Positions 37,156-47,262 of a stretch of DNA of 64,000 nt are shown here, in pieces (within the stretch, counting starts at the first letter, position 1; each line of letters starts with the position of its first letter). This DNA is from Dryas octopetala (taxonomy: Eukaryota > Streptophyta > Magnoliopsida > Rosales > Rosaceae), in assembly GCA_963921425.1 (NCBI GenBank), contig OY992838.1:15562001-15626000 (forward strand), read 5' to 3'. Under the pieces are notes generated by a model that ran no database searches, was not told the origin of the DNA, and saw only the letters and a program-made list of their open reading frames with translations. The position numbers and the translations under genes were made by a program.

Positions 37156-39222
37156 ACTGCTATTGTACTTGGTAGACACCATTTCCAGATAATCATAAAT
37201 TAAGATAAAAATTTTAATTCTTGTGAAAGTTTGAGAATTTCTATGTATATTCTTCTTTTTGAGATGAAGTATAAATAGGTACAAGATGTTATCAACCTCA
37301 AATAATCTCATCTCAAAGCCAATAGCCAATGTAAGGCAATTAGATAGAATGGAATACTTCACAAAAAAGTGGTGAAAATTTTCTTTTTATAATATAATTC
37401 AGAGTAATAGCAGTAATGGAAGCATCACTAATGTGATGAGCTTCTTAGGTTCAGTAGTTGAAATATAAATTTACAAAATGAATAGCAGACCTTTGCTTTG
37501 GAATATATCAAAATAACTTTTATAATTAAGTATCATAAGTCAAAATCTTTTAAAGTACCAAAGATCAAACAATGAAGCTTAAAACAAGGAAATCAAACAT
37601 TAAGCCATTCTAAATCCTTAGTAAACTTAATCAACAGATTTCTAAACTAACACAATAAAATAGAGAGCAGTTGTTACACACTCATTTATAGAGGGATCCT
37701 CCTTTTCACTAGTGTCCTTTGATGTTGTGGGTTTTGGGATGTCGATGCTAGAGGTTCTATTCCACCAGCTTCCTTCTTCTGAATCCGAGAGATCAACCAA
37801 GCTGACCATTTGTCCTAAAGGTATCCTGCACTTACCAACTATGTAGGGGTGAGCATCACCAAAGCAGCTGGTCCTTTGCTCAACCAGTCCAAAACATTTA
37901 CATACATTTCAAAATAGCTTTTATACTAATATAGGCTTTAATCAAAACCTTTACCAAACTGGCTCATACACAAGTAAGCACACACAAGGTATATATAGCA
38001 GCAATAACAAACAAGTACATAATATTCATGCTAATCTAAACAATATAGCAATATAACATAGTGAAACTCATATGTAAACATAATTCCTAGATAGTTGTTA
38101 ATCACATGTCATTCATAATCCCATAAGCAACAATCTAGAATCATCTTATCATTATGTTATTGATTCACAACTAACCATGAATTAAATCATGAGATGCAAT
38201 TGCATGTTAAATAAAAAAACAATGCAGTGCGTACCTTTTCTCCATAATAAAGCTTACCTATCAAAATTTAAAACAGTGGACTTATCTCTAATTTATAATT
38301 CCATTACCCCTATCCCAATATCCTACTCATAGGTAGGCCTTAGATAGTAAGATGTCCTCTAATGGAAGCATATACAACTATTTTTTTTCCCTCTAGCATA
38401 TTCTTAAACCACATAACCTTCTAAAGTACCTTGTATGCATACTTTTAGGGAATCGAACCCAAGGATAAATTATCTTCAACAGCCTCTACAAAAGAGCTTT
38501 TCAAAATTGGGACCCAAAATCAATTCTTCAATTTTAACAAGTGAACTTGGCTCTTCAAATATTAAAATATTAAAATTTAATGAAATCTTAAATTTGGTCT
38601 AAACAAGAAAAACAAATAATGAAATTGAATAGTTTGTTGGAGTTCACAATTTTAAAGTAAGAAAATTGGTTTTTCAAATTGCCACATGGGTCAACAAGGT
38701 AAGATTTGAAAAACCAAATTTGAGAAGTCTGTTGGAGATGCTCTAACACTAACTTACCATGATTTGGTAGTTGCTCCATGTCAGAAGCTACTGCCATGCA
38801 CAAAAATCCTCAAGTTCAACAAAGCATAGAATTGATGATGACTTAAGAACGATATATGCATTTAATTATGAGAAGTAAATGGAAGTGAAGCTTTGATCAT
38901 TGGGTGATGGTAAATAGTCGGTTTTGATTATCTCCATTCTTTGTTTAGGCTCGGCATGCAAAATGTTGATTTGTTGCATATTCAACATGTGAGGCAATTG
39001 CTGATTCTTTCATTACAACGACTCATTTTATATTTGTTCGGTTAGGAATTACTTCACAAATGGGCTTGGGAATGTAAAATACATATGTGATATGTGTATA
39101 TTCATTGAACGGTTTTCAAGTATTCTATTTTGTTATGTAGCCAAATAAGTAGTTTTCCATGCTTTTACTCACATCAAAAGTGTTAAACCACACAATTATT
39201 GTTACACACCATGGTATAAATC
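37156..39222. repeat. Diverged copy of the LTR-like repeat at 4000-4980, then spacer
   Basis: From about 37300 to 38270 the order of shared words matches 4000-4980, including the small acidic reading frame on the minus strand (MVSLVDLSDSEEG at about 37820). Both copies have an AG before this frame and a GT after it, so it may be an exon. The rest (38270-39222) has no gene: a small open frame at 38588-38803 shows no domain. Confidence 0.5.
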
Positions 39223-39258
39223 AGGGCCGGATCTGAAATGTTGTAGGCCCTGTACAAA

Positions 39259-39898
39259 AATTAAAAAGGGAAAAATTTACAAACAAGAGACATACTTTGA
39301 TTACTGTTTCATTTCAGGACATTAATTTTGATTCGTGTTAATGAAGGACACATACTTTTATTTTGTGTCAATTAAGGACCCTGTTTTATCTCAACTTTGG
39401 CTCGACATTGGACCCATCAAAACTCTACCAAATTTAGCAAACTTATACTTGGTTTAAAGCTATGCATCTCCTCTTTACAACCATATAAACATCACTTAAA
39501 TCGGACATCTACAACTCCATATAATTGGCCCAAAAGTAGGGTACCCGAAACTATCCAATCGGACCTCTGGAAAAAAATTTGGAAAATCAAACAATTTCGG
39601 GTACCCTACTTTAGGGCCGATTATCTGGAGTTATAGAGATCCGATTTGGGTAATCTTTATATGGTTGTAAAGAGGAGATGCATATCTTTAAACCCAGTAT
39701 AATTTTTCTGAGTTTGGTGAAGTTTTGATGGGTCAAACGTCGGACCAAAGTTGAGATAAAAACTGAAAAAAAACATGGTCCTTAATTAACACAAAATGAA
39801 AGTATGTGTCCGTCATTAACACAATGTAAAATTAATGTCCTGAAATGAAACAACCATCAAAGTATGTATCCTGTTTGTAAATTTTTCCCAATTAAAAA
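39259..39898. mobile_element. Mutator-like foldback MITE with perfect 9-bp duplication
   Basis: The element occupies 39268-39889 (622 bp), flanked by aattaaaaa at 39259-39267 and 39890-39898. Its ends are gggaaaaatttacaaacaag and, reversed, gggaaaaatttacaaacagg. The arms stay inverted copies for about 300 bp each, meeting around 39570-39590. It encodes no protein. A 9-bp duplication and long inverted ends place it with Mutator-like elements. One arm shares about 80 bp with 54680-54770. Confidence 0.9.
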
Positions 39899-40112
39899 TT
39901 GGGCATTTTCTAACATATCAATATATCACATAAAAATTAAAAAATTAAAAAATTTTGCATAAAATAAATATAATAACTAAAACTTATCTTTATCTAACAA
40001 GATGATTATCAATTTACAAAATCATCATCTAATAAGCAAAAGATGAAGATGAGACATGCTTTTGTTTTAGTCCGTTAATAATATAAAAATTTGTGTCTGT
40101 AATATTTATATA

Positions 40113-40395
40113 CTAGCCTCTTCGCACTTGCTCTTGCTAGTGCGAAACGAATCTTTCTATTGCACAAATACCGATATTTTGGCAAGCGTAATCAGTTTAA
40201 TAGATAATAGAAAGTAAATTTAGGAAAATTAATTAAGGAGAGAGAGAGGCGACAGACCAATTCTCATAGGCGGCAAACCGATTCTAATGGGCGGGAAAGT
40301 AAATTTGGAAAATACATAACCGACCATTAGATTTAAGCCGAAAGACCATTCGGACCCAAAGATAATTCAAAAACTGTTCTATTTTATTATATAGA
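40113..40395 (-). mobile_element. Small non-autonomous Helitron
   Basis: Read on the minus strand the 283-bp piece starts TCTATATAATAAAATAG and ends CTAG. A hairpin (cgcactagc, loop, gcaagtgcg) lies about 9 nt before the CTAG end. It sits between A and T without a target duplication. Start TC, a terminal hairpin, an end of CTRR type and an A/T insertion site are the four Helitron hallmarks. An empty-site comparison is available within the window: the related repeat near 63068 reads straight from tatata to tacttgtt. It encodes no Rep/helicase. Confidence 0.8.
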
Positions 40396-40663
40396 TACTT
40401 GTTATTTTACTAAATTATATATATGTATTTTAATATATATATATATATACAGGCTCCTTTAGGTGTGGTATCTCACATTTAATGCATGTTTGGGAGTGCT
40501 TTTACCTGTGCTAAAAGTGCTTCCAAGTTGGCGGAAGCACTTTTGCTTTTTAAAATTGATGTTTGGCTGTTTTTGGAAAAGTGCTTTAAGTAGGCTAGAA
40601 AGCACTTGAAGTGATTTTTTCAGGAAGCACCTCCTCTTAGGCCTTCAACTATGCTGCCGGATT

Positions 40664-40812
40664 GTGTGACCCAAAACCCATTTTGGGCCACAAATGGGTC
40701 ACACCCTAACACTATGGGCCGGAAAATGTGACCCAAAAGAGGGTGTAACCCAAAGTGTAACCCAAAAGAGGGTTTCAGTGTGACCCATTTTGTGGTGTGA
40801 CCCAAATCCACT
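40664..40812. promoter_or_regulatory. Left subterminal GTGACCC cluster of the Harbinger element
   Basis: GTGACCC, GGGTCAC or the near form GTAACCC occur about eight times in 150 bp, including the palindrome-like pair tgacccaaaacccattttgg. Repeated subterminal words are where Harbinger Myb-like proteins or transposases are known to bind. That role is inferred here. Confidence 0.6.
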
Positions 40813-41219
40813 TTATCAGCCCACGTGAAGAGAGAGAAACCGGAGCTGGGTGAAGAGAGAGGTGGGCCCCGCGCCTGTTGCTGCTGACGCAAGTGTCGGC
40901 TGCTGCTGCTGACGCACGTGCTGCTTGACGCGTGGCTGGCTGGTTGACTCACCAACGGTCCAGATGAGATGACCGTTGGTGATCAACGGCTGCTGCGTTT
41001 TGCCATTTTTTTTTTTTTAGATGGGCCGGAAATGGATCAAAGGCTGAGATTAATGGACCGTTGATAATCAACGGTCCAGATCGGCCATATCCTTTTTTTT
41101 TTAACAAATATTTAATAAATCATTTAAAATAGATATAATATCCGAAAAATTGCCAAAAAATTTCAAAAAAATTTTAAAAAATTCCCCAAACCCTCCAACA
41201 GCTATATTTTCAAATGGGT

Positions 41220-41232
41220 CTATATATATCAC
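41220..41232 (+). promoter_or_regulatory. Candidate TATA box of the Myb-like gene
   Basis: The stretch ctatatatatcac lies about 80 nt before the ATG at 41308, a usual distance for a plant TATA box with a short leader. Confidence 0.4.
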
Positions 41233-41307
41233 ACAACACTCATATGGTTTCATCACAATTTACAACCTTTGTTTACCAAATTTACACAAAATTTTTTTTT
41301 CTTTGTC

Positions 41308-42643
41308 ATGGCTCCAAGAGGAAGTGCTTGGGTGGTAGCTGAAGATGAAGCCCTAGTGATGGCATACCTAGAGAGGTCTCCCGACGGTTGTCTTGGTGCC
41401 CAAATTAGAGCCGCCATGCTTTGGGAACAAATTTATGAAATTTTCAAGCGTAACATGGGGGGTGAAACAATTCGTAAGGTTGGCGGTGTTAAAGCACGAT
41501 TCAAAGATATTGCGCGTGATTGCAACAAATTTTATGCTTGCTTATTGGAGGCCGAGCGAATGCGTGCAAGCGGTGCAAATGATGCCAATGTGGTAAGTTT
41601 TTATGCATTTATATATTTGCATGATTATTTTTTGTTTTATCCAATTATCAAGCATATTTATATATTTGTATAATTATTATATGTTTTGTTTATAAATGAA
41701 GCATATTTATATAATGGTATTACTATTTTATTGTTTTGTATATGTATCAAACATATTTATATATTTGTATGATTATTTTTTGTTCTGTTTATAAATGTAG
41801 CATATTTGTATAATGATATTATTATATTGTATTTTCACTATTTTGTTTATCTATAAAAAATATTTATATATTTGTATGATTATGGTTTTTGTTTTGTTTA
41901 TAAATGTAGCAAATTTACTATTTATTTAAGTTATGTTTGCATTTCCACAAGAAAATTTATATATTTTAATTTTTATTTTATTATTGTAGTTTACGCAAGC
42001 ACTTGAAGGCTTTCGAAACAAGACTGGATTCAAGTTTCCATGGGTGCACATTTGGGAAAAAATAAAGGAAAGTGCAAAGTATGCTGCGGTTCATGCTCCT
42101 GTTCGGGTTAGTGATTCAGAGACCCCCGCCACCGACGATGCCGACACTCCCGCCGATGATGATCCCGAGGAGACCGATCCAGTCATACCACTTGGCGAGG
42201 ACGAAAACCCACAACCATTCCAACCAATAAGTTCCTCGCGGCCAAGGCCACCAGGGAGAAACCATGCAAAACGGGCCAAGGCAGCCGAGCCCGTCCAAAC
42301 TCATATGGTTGAGGCAGTAGATCATTATAATGAAAATTCAAGGATTTTCATACAAACGAGAGTTGACAGAGAGCGTGCAAGGAGTGAAAGAGACGCCGCA
42401 AAGGAAGCAAGAGAAAGGATGAGGATCGAGAGGCAGCTAGAATGGGAAGAACAAAATATTATGGGCCAAGACCTTTCCAAAATGAATGATGGGCAACGGA
42501 TGTATTGGGAGCAAAAGATGGCTGAAGTCATTGCAAGAAGGCAAATGCGTGCTAACCACCATTCGGAGTGCACTCCATCTGGATACTACCCGGATCTTTC
42601 CAACCTCACTCACTCAAACCAGGGGTACCCGCCTAATAATTAG
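41308..42643 (+). CDS. Harbinger Myb-like accessory protein (ORF1), two exons
   Basis: Exons 41308-41592 and 41990-42643 join in phase 0 (donor GTAAGT, acceptor TTGTAG), giving 312 residues. Residues 10-95 form a trihelix/Myb-like DNA-binding domain with the conserved pattern WVVAEDEALV, LWEQIYEIF and VKARFKDIARDCNKF. The second exon begins GFRNKTGFKFPWVHIWEKIK, then has an acidic linker (about residues 130-165), a basic patch (RPRPPGRNHAKRAK) and a charged coiled-coil-like stretch (about 205-265). In Harbinger elements this protein helps bring the transposase to the nucleus and to the element's ends. No stop or shift is seen. The intron contains short tandem repeats. Start chosen for its position just before the domain. 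Confidence 0.88.
41593..41989 (+). repeat. Intron of the Myb-like gene with degenerate tandem repeats
   Basis: The phrase atatttatatatttgtatgattat and the phrase ttgttttgtttataaatgtagca alternate about four times through this 397-bp intron, each copy slightly different. The repeat creates decoy acceptor-like 'tgtagca' words, but the final TTGTAG keeps the frame. Confidence 0.7.
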
Positions 42644-42824
42644 AATTAGACCTTGCTCTTTAATTATGTTTTTTAGTTTGAATGTTAATCTTGTTTTAAA
42701 TTATGTTTGCTCTTTAATTGTATCCTTTAATTTGAACGTCAATCTTGTTTTAAGTCATGGTTTGCTATTTATTCAATTCATGTTTGCATTTCCACCCAAC
42801 ATTGGATTCTCCCTTATTAACCAC

Positions 42825-42892
42825 AGACTGATGCATGCTTTACAGTAGACAAGACTGATGCATGCTTTACAGTAGACAAGACTGATGCATGA
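42825..42892. repeat. 27-bp tandem repeat, about 2.5 units
   Basis: The unit actgatgcatgctttacag with tagacaag occurs twice fully and once in part between the two Harbinger genes. The units are identical, so this is a recent expansion. Confidence 0.75.
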
Positions 42893-42962
42893 AATGACTA
42901 CACCATCATAAAGCAAATGAATGTGGACCATTCATTCCTTATCTCAAATGCAAGTGGTTTCA

Positions 42963-42972
42963 GTATAAATAC
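42963..42972 (+). promoter_or_regulatory. Candidate TATA box of the transposase gene
   Basis: gtataaatac lies about 70 nt before the ATG at 43038. Confidence 0.45.
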
Positions 42973-43037
42973 CACTATATTTACCATGTTACACTCAATC
43001 TTATTTCAGGATCATTTCTCATTCCATAAACACCCAA

Positions 43038-44390
43038 ATGAATACTTTGTATGTGTATTCATCCTCCTCCTCGTCTTCGGACTCGGATGCTGAATGGGAT
43101 AGGGAAGAGGATGGAAGGGAGATGGTGGGTAAGTTGATTGTCTCAATGGGTCATACCGTCGTCGCCGGTACACCAAGGCATGGCGGTACTTCTTCAAATC
43201 GCCGGTACACACACCGGAATCGAGAAGCCGCCCACGAACGTCTCATGGACAACTACTTCATCCCCTCGCCAATCGAGGACACCGTGACTTTCCGCAGGCG
43301 ATACCGCATGCACCAACCGCTATTCAATAGAATTCTCGAAGCGGTTTGCCTCCAGGATGAGTACTTCCGGCCAACAGTTGATGCCGTCGGTAGAATGGGT
43401 TGCACACCTCACCAAAAGGTGACTGCAGCACTACGGGTGATGGCATACGGCATTCCATATGATTTGGTCTCAGAGTCAATGACCATTAGCCAAACCACCA
43501 TACGACAGTCATTCTTGAAGTTCGTGAGAGCCATCACTGACGTCTTCGGACCAGAGTATCTCCGGAGGCCTACCCCGACCGATTTGAGGAAACTTTTGCG
43601 AAAGGGGAGCCGTAGAGGATTTCCAGGTATGATTGGTAGCTTGGATTGCATGCATTGGGTATGGCAAAATTGCCCAATGGCCGAGCAAGCTGTGTACCGT
43701 GGGCATTATCGTGTCCCAACAGTTATCCTTGAAGCCGTTGCTGGGTACGACACGTGGATATGGCATGCAAATTTTGGTATACCTGGGTCGAATAATGATA
43801 TCAATGTGCTGGACTGTTCTCATCTCTTTGATGATATGATTTCCGGCCGAAACCACAGGGTGAAATTCACTGTGAATGGGATAGAATACACCATTCCATA
43901 CTTTCTTACAGATGGGATCTACCCTCAATGGTCAACTCTTATCACTACATTGCACAGTCCCGTTCTTCCCCACCATAAGTTGTTTGCCGCTCGACAAGAG
44001 GGATACAGGAAGGATGTGGAGAGGGCGTTCGGAATTTTAAAAGCCCGGTGGCAGATTATAAAACGACCTGCTCGTTATTGGCGTCCGATTGAGCTTGGGT
44101 ATATCATGAAGGCGTGCATAATATTGCACAATATGATCGTGGAGGATGAGCGCCATGAGGATGACGGTAGGGATGACCCAATAGACCCAGAAGCGAGCAC
44201 TAGAAGGGCAGAAGCTGAATACGAAGGTGTAGAACCATGTCCGACCGGTGCCGCTCCATCATCATTACCTGAGATGAATGTTCGTCGGAATTTGCTTAGG
44301 GACCGAAATGTCAACGAATCCCTAAAAACTAATTTGATTGAGCACATCTGGATCCGAGAGGGGAACCCACCACTTGCCCCAACATATTGA
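43038..44390 (+). CDS. PIF/Harbinger DDE transposase, intact
   Basis: The protein has 450 residues in one uninterrupted frame. A serine-rich start (residues 8-16) leads into a helix-turn-helix-like region (about 75-165: FRRRYRMHQPLFNRI, then KVTAALRVMAYG and ESMTISQTTIRQSF). The DDE_Tnp_4 nuclease domain follows, with catalytic Asp203 (GSLDCMHW), Asp292 (FLTDGIYPQW) and Glu328 (DVERAFGILKARW), spaced as expected in the family. ILHNMIVEDE at about 362-371 is the usual C-terminal block. It would cut the element's ends and target TTA sites. All three acidic residues are present and there is no premature stop, unlike the related remnant at 47263-48523. It lies downstream of the Myb-like gene in the same direction. 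Confidence 0.95.
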   Translation: MNTLYVYSSSSSSSDSDAEWDREEDGREMVGKLIVSMGHTVVAGTPRHGGTSSNRRYTHRNREAAHERLMDNYFIPSPIEDTVTFRRRYRMHQPLFNRILEAVCLQDEYFRPTVDAVGRMGCTPHQKVTAALRVMAYGIPYDLVSESMTISQTTIRQSFLKFVRAITDVFGPEYLRRPTPTDLRKLLRKGSRRGFPGMIGSLDCMHWVWQNCPMAEQAVYRGHYRVPTVILEAVAGYDTWIWHANFGIPGSNNDINVLDCSHLFDDMISGRNHRVKFTVNGIEYTIPYFLTDGIYPQWSTLITTLHSPVLPHHKLFAARQEGYRKDVERAFGILKARWQIIKRPARYWRPIELGYIMKACIILHNMIVEDERHEDDGRDDPIDPEASTRRAEAEYEGVEPCPTGAAPSSLPEMNVRRNLLRDRNVNESLKTNLIEHIWIREGNPPLAPTY

Positions 44391-44745
44391 CCGAATAAGA
44401 AGTTCGATTAATTTTCTGTCATGTCGAATGCAGTTGTTGTTGTTGTTTTTTCTTTAAATCCTCGTATTGTTCTTGTTTTTTCTTTTAGTGATCATGTTGT
44501 ACTTGTTTTTCCTTTAAATCATCGTGTTGTTTTTCTTGTTTGTGGTTGTTGAAGTCCCGATGTTGTAAGGCTTATGTTGTCTAATTTATGAAATTTTCTT
44601 ATTTTAAATATATTCAATATTGACCTTATTTTAAAGATCTCATTAAAATAAAATCACTAGAATCATTTTTATTATACTTTAAATTTAAAATTATCAATTA
44701 AATATCACTTAATCAATATTAGGCATATTTTAAATATGTATAAAA
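44391..44745. other. 3' region of the Harbinger transposase gene
   Basis: T-rich text with several gttgttcttgttttt repeats follows the stop, then AT-rich sequence. No further gene is seen before the right subterminal cluster. Confidence 0.6.
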
Positions 44746-44840
44746 CACTGTGACCCAAAATGGGTCACGGCACCATAAATGTGAGAATTGGGTCACAACA
44801 CTATTTGTGACCCAAAATGGGTTTTGGGTCACAAAAAATG
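44746..44840. promoter_or_regulatory. Right subterminal GTGACCC cluster of the Harbinger element
   Basis: Five to six GTGACCC/GGGTCAC words, including gtgacccaaaatgggtcac (palindromic), mirror the left cluster. Confidence 0.6.
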
Positions 44841-44864
44841 GATTTACCATAGTGGAAGGCCTTA

Positions 44865-45908
44865 GAAGCGCTGCACAATGAAAAAACCAGGAAGCACTTG
44901 GGCCTTTAATGAAACTTTTCTATTTCTCAAATTATCCCTATTCTTTTAATAAAATTCTCCAATTATCTTCTCCCTAAAACCTAAACCCTCAACATCTTCT
45001 CTATTTCTCCTCTCATATAACTCTTTCACCTTCTGGTCCTTCTTATCAATCTCAACCCATTTAGCTCATAGAAATATTGAATCTTTTGATTTCTATATAA
45101 ATTTTGTCATCTAGGAGAAAACATTGTCTCAAAATCCACCAAATCCACCTGTGTTTATTTTTCATCTGCTTAGGTATGATGTTTAAACTCATTCTTTTAT
45201 TATTTTTCTATTTGTATTTAATTTGTATGAAAATTCATCTATATATTGACGATTTATGATGAAAATTTAGTTATGATGTCCGAACCATGTCTAGGTGTTC
45301 TAAGGACTGGGTTTAAGTAATTTTTGGGCACTAAAAATTTCACCCAGTGGCTGAATCCTTGTGATAATTATATATATATATATATGTAATATGAGCAGCA
45401 AAGAGACTTCCTCTAGACATGGTGATCGAGGTAGACGGAGAGGCTGGAAAGGAAGGAGGGAGAAACTTCCAATTTAATATAAAATATTATCAACATTAAT
45501 TACGGAAAAAAAAATTACATGAAATAGATGTTGTAGGATGTGAATGGTTGGAACTTGGAACCCATTAAATTTGATCCTCAGATGCCAAGTCAACCAAAAA
45601 GTTAGCAAGTCACCCAAGAGGCCAAGAGACAAGAAGTCAAATGATCATGTCATATGCCAGCCATAGTGTTGGCGTGATTTGAGTAAATAGTGGGGTTTCT
45701 CTTTATTAATTATTAGAATGCTTTTATCATAAGGGGACATGGATTAGTGTAAAAATTTTACTATTTCCGACTTGCATCTCTTAAATATGGATTTCATATA
45801 TTTGTGATGTGCCTTATAATTTCACTTTAATTTTCATTTGCTGTAATTGGTTGTTCTCTGTCAATCATAACTTGTTCTATTTATCTGTATATTATTTTTT
45901 TAGTAGAG
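44865..45908. other. Left non-coding part of the decayed Harbinger
   Basis: The sequence right after the inserted element continues the older Harbinger (gaagcgctgcacaatg). A short frame near 45391 starts MSSKETSSRHGDRGRRRG but is soon closed. No gene is supported here. Confidence 0.5.
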
Positions 45909-46960
45909 TATGAGTAAGAATATAGTTAACCCATCACAAGATGCATGTGAGGAAGAAAATAAAAAACAAGGCAAGGTAAATTGGGAAGACCGAATTCTTG
46001 ATGCATGCATTCATTAGGATTTGCATGTGTTGCTTGAGACATTAGCTGGAATCGGCCAAATGATCATTTTAGTAAGATGGGATGAAAAAATGTTATACAA
46101 AAATTTAATGAAGTTACTAAAAGGAACTACAACTATAAACAGCTCAAGAGCAAATGGACCTCTCTTAAGAAAGATTGGTAAGTATGGACATTTTTAGTTG
46201 GAAAAGAGACTGGTTTAGGATGGGACCCTCTGAAGAAGACTATCAATGCTAGCGATGAATGGTGGGAGAAAAAGTTGAAGGTGCATTTCTTATCTTATTA
46301 TGAATCTTAATGCTTTATTTATTTCGATCTTTTTTATTTGCTTGTTCCAAACTTATTAGTGTTGTTGCTATTAATGCAGGAGAATCTCGATGCTGCAAAA
46401 TTTAAAGGAAAGGGAATGAAACATGTTAGACGAATTAGACATTCTTTTTAAAGATATTGCTGTTACAGGTGAAAGTGCTTGGGCTCCCTCCCAAGGCGGT
46501 ATTGGTGTATACGTACATGATGTTGTGAAGGATCAAGATATAGGAGAACAAAATGACAAGAGTATTATGGATGGTGGAAATGAGTTTGATTATACTCTAG
46601 ATTCTGTTAATGGACTTGAGAATATAAATGATGCTGACATTGTTGCCCCTAATGTTTTATCCCTCCATAGAAGAGAATGAAAAGAAAAAAAGAGAGCTTA
46701 TAAAAAAGCTGGAGTTGGGGTTAAGGTATCAAAGAAGTTAGATACTATTTTAGATGCAGTAGCAAATCGAAGTCTTGCTTCTAAAAGCAAGGATAAGCCT
46801 GGTTGTAGCGTTGATGAAGTGATGCAAATTGTAGAAGGGTTGCCTGAAATTATTGACGATGATGAACTATTATTGAAGGCTGCATATATCTTAACTGAAA
46901 GAACAAATTGAGAGATGTTTGTTGCATTAAAGCTTGCCGGTCGACAAATTATGTGACTTA
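45909..46960 (+). pseudogene. Myb/SANT-like gene remnant of the decayed Harbinger
   Basis: Pieces match the plant Myb_DNA-bind_3 (L10-interacting Myb type) domain: VNWEDRILDACIH at 45970, NYNYKQLKSKWTSLKKDW at about 46125-46175, TGLGWDPLKKTINASDEWWE at 46210-46265. A downstream exon at about 46423-46680 has VTGESAWAPSQGG and is followed by SVDEVMQIVEGLPEI near 46810. In-frame stops (for example at 46015 and after the domain near 46178) and frame changes disable it. It is a different Myb family branch from the intact protein at 41308-42643. Confidence 0.72.
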
Positions 46961-47262
46961 AGAACAAGAAAGTTTAATGTGCCACATTGTTTTCAATTAT
47001 CAACTATCACATTTATTCAGGATTACTTTATTTTTTTAGTTATGTCATCTCTTTTGGATTAGTTACTAGCTAGAAACTGGATATATTATTTGAAATAGAT
47101 ATGGTGTTTGTTATTTTAATTATATTAACCTTGTTTACTTTTTGTGATAATGTTGGTATTATATTGTGTGTTATTAATGATCGTCGACTTGTTGAAATCT
47201 AATTCAATTGATATTATATATGTTCTTTTTTAATATATGTGTTTTTTCATTTGTATAGACAC

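Larger units (their letters stand above)
40637..44864 (+). mobile_element. Structurally complete PIF/Harbinger element
   Basis: The element is 40640-44861 (4222 bp) with TTA duplications at 40637-40639 and 44862-44864. The terminal repeats are ggccttcaactatg and, reversed, ggccttccactatg. Inside are two uninterrupted genes on the plus strand, a Myb-like protein and a DDE transposase, the pair needed by Harbinger elements. Subterminal GTGACCC words cluster at 40664-40812 and 44746-44840. It sits inside an older Harbinger. Nothing visible disables it, although the two ends have diverged slightly. I judge it autonomous-looking and fairly young. Confidence 0.92.

Noticed and set aside
41600-41985. 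CRISPR-like or satellite array
   Set aside because: Degenerate AT-rich repeats in an intron of a plant transposon; spacing and identity are irregular.
43409-44347. Minus-strand frames of 80-139 codons opposite the Harbinger transposase
   Set aside because: Shadows of the transposase, no domain of their own.
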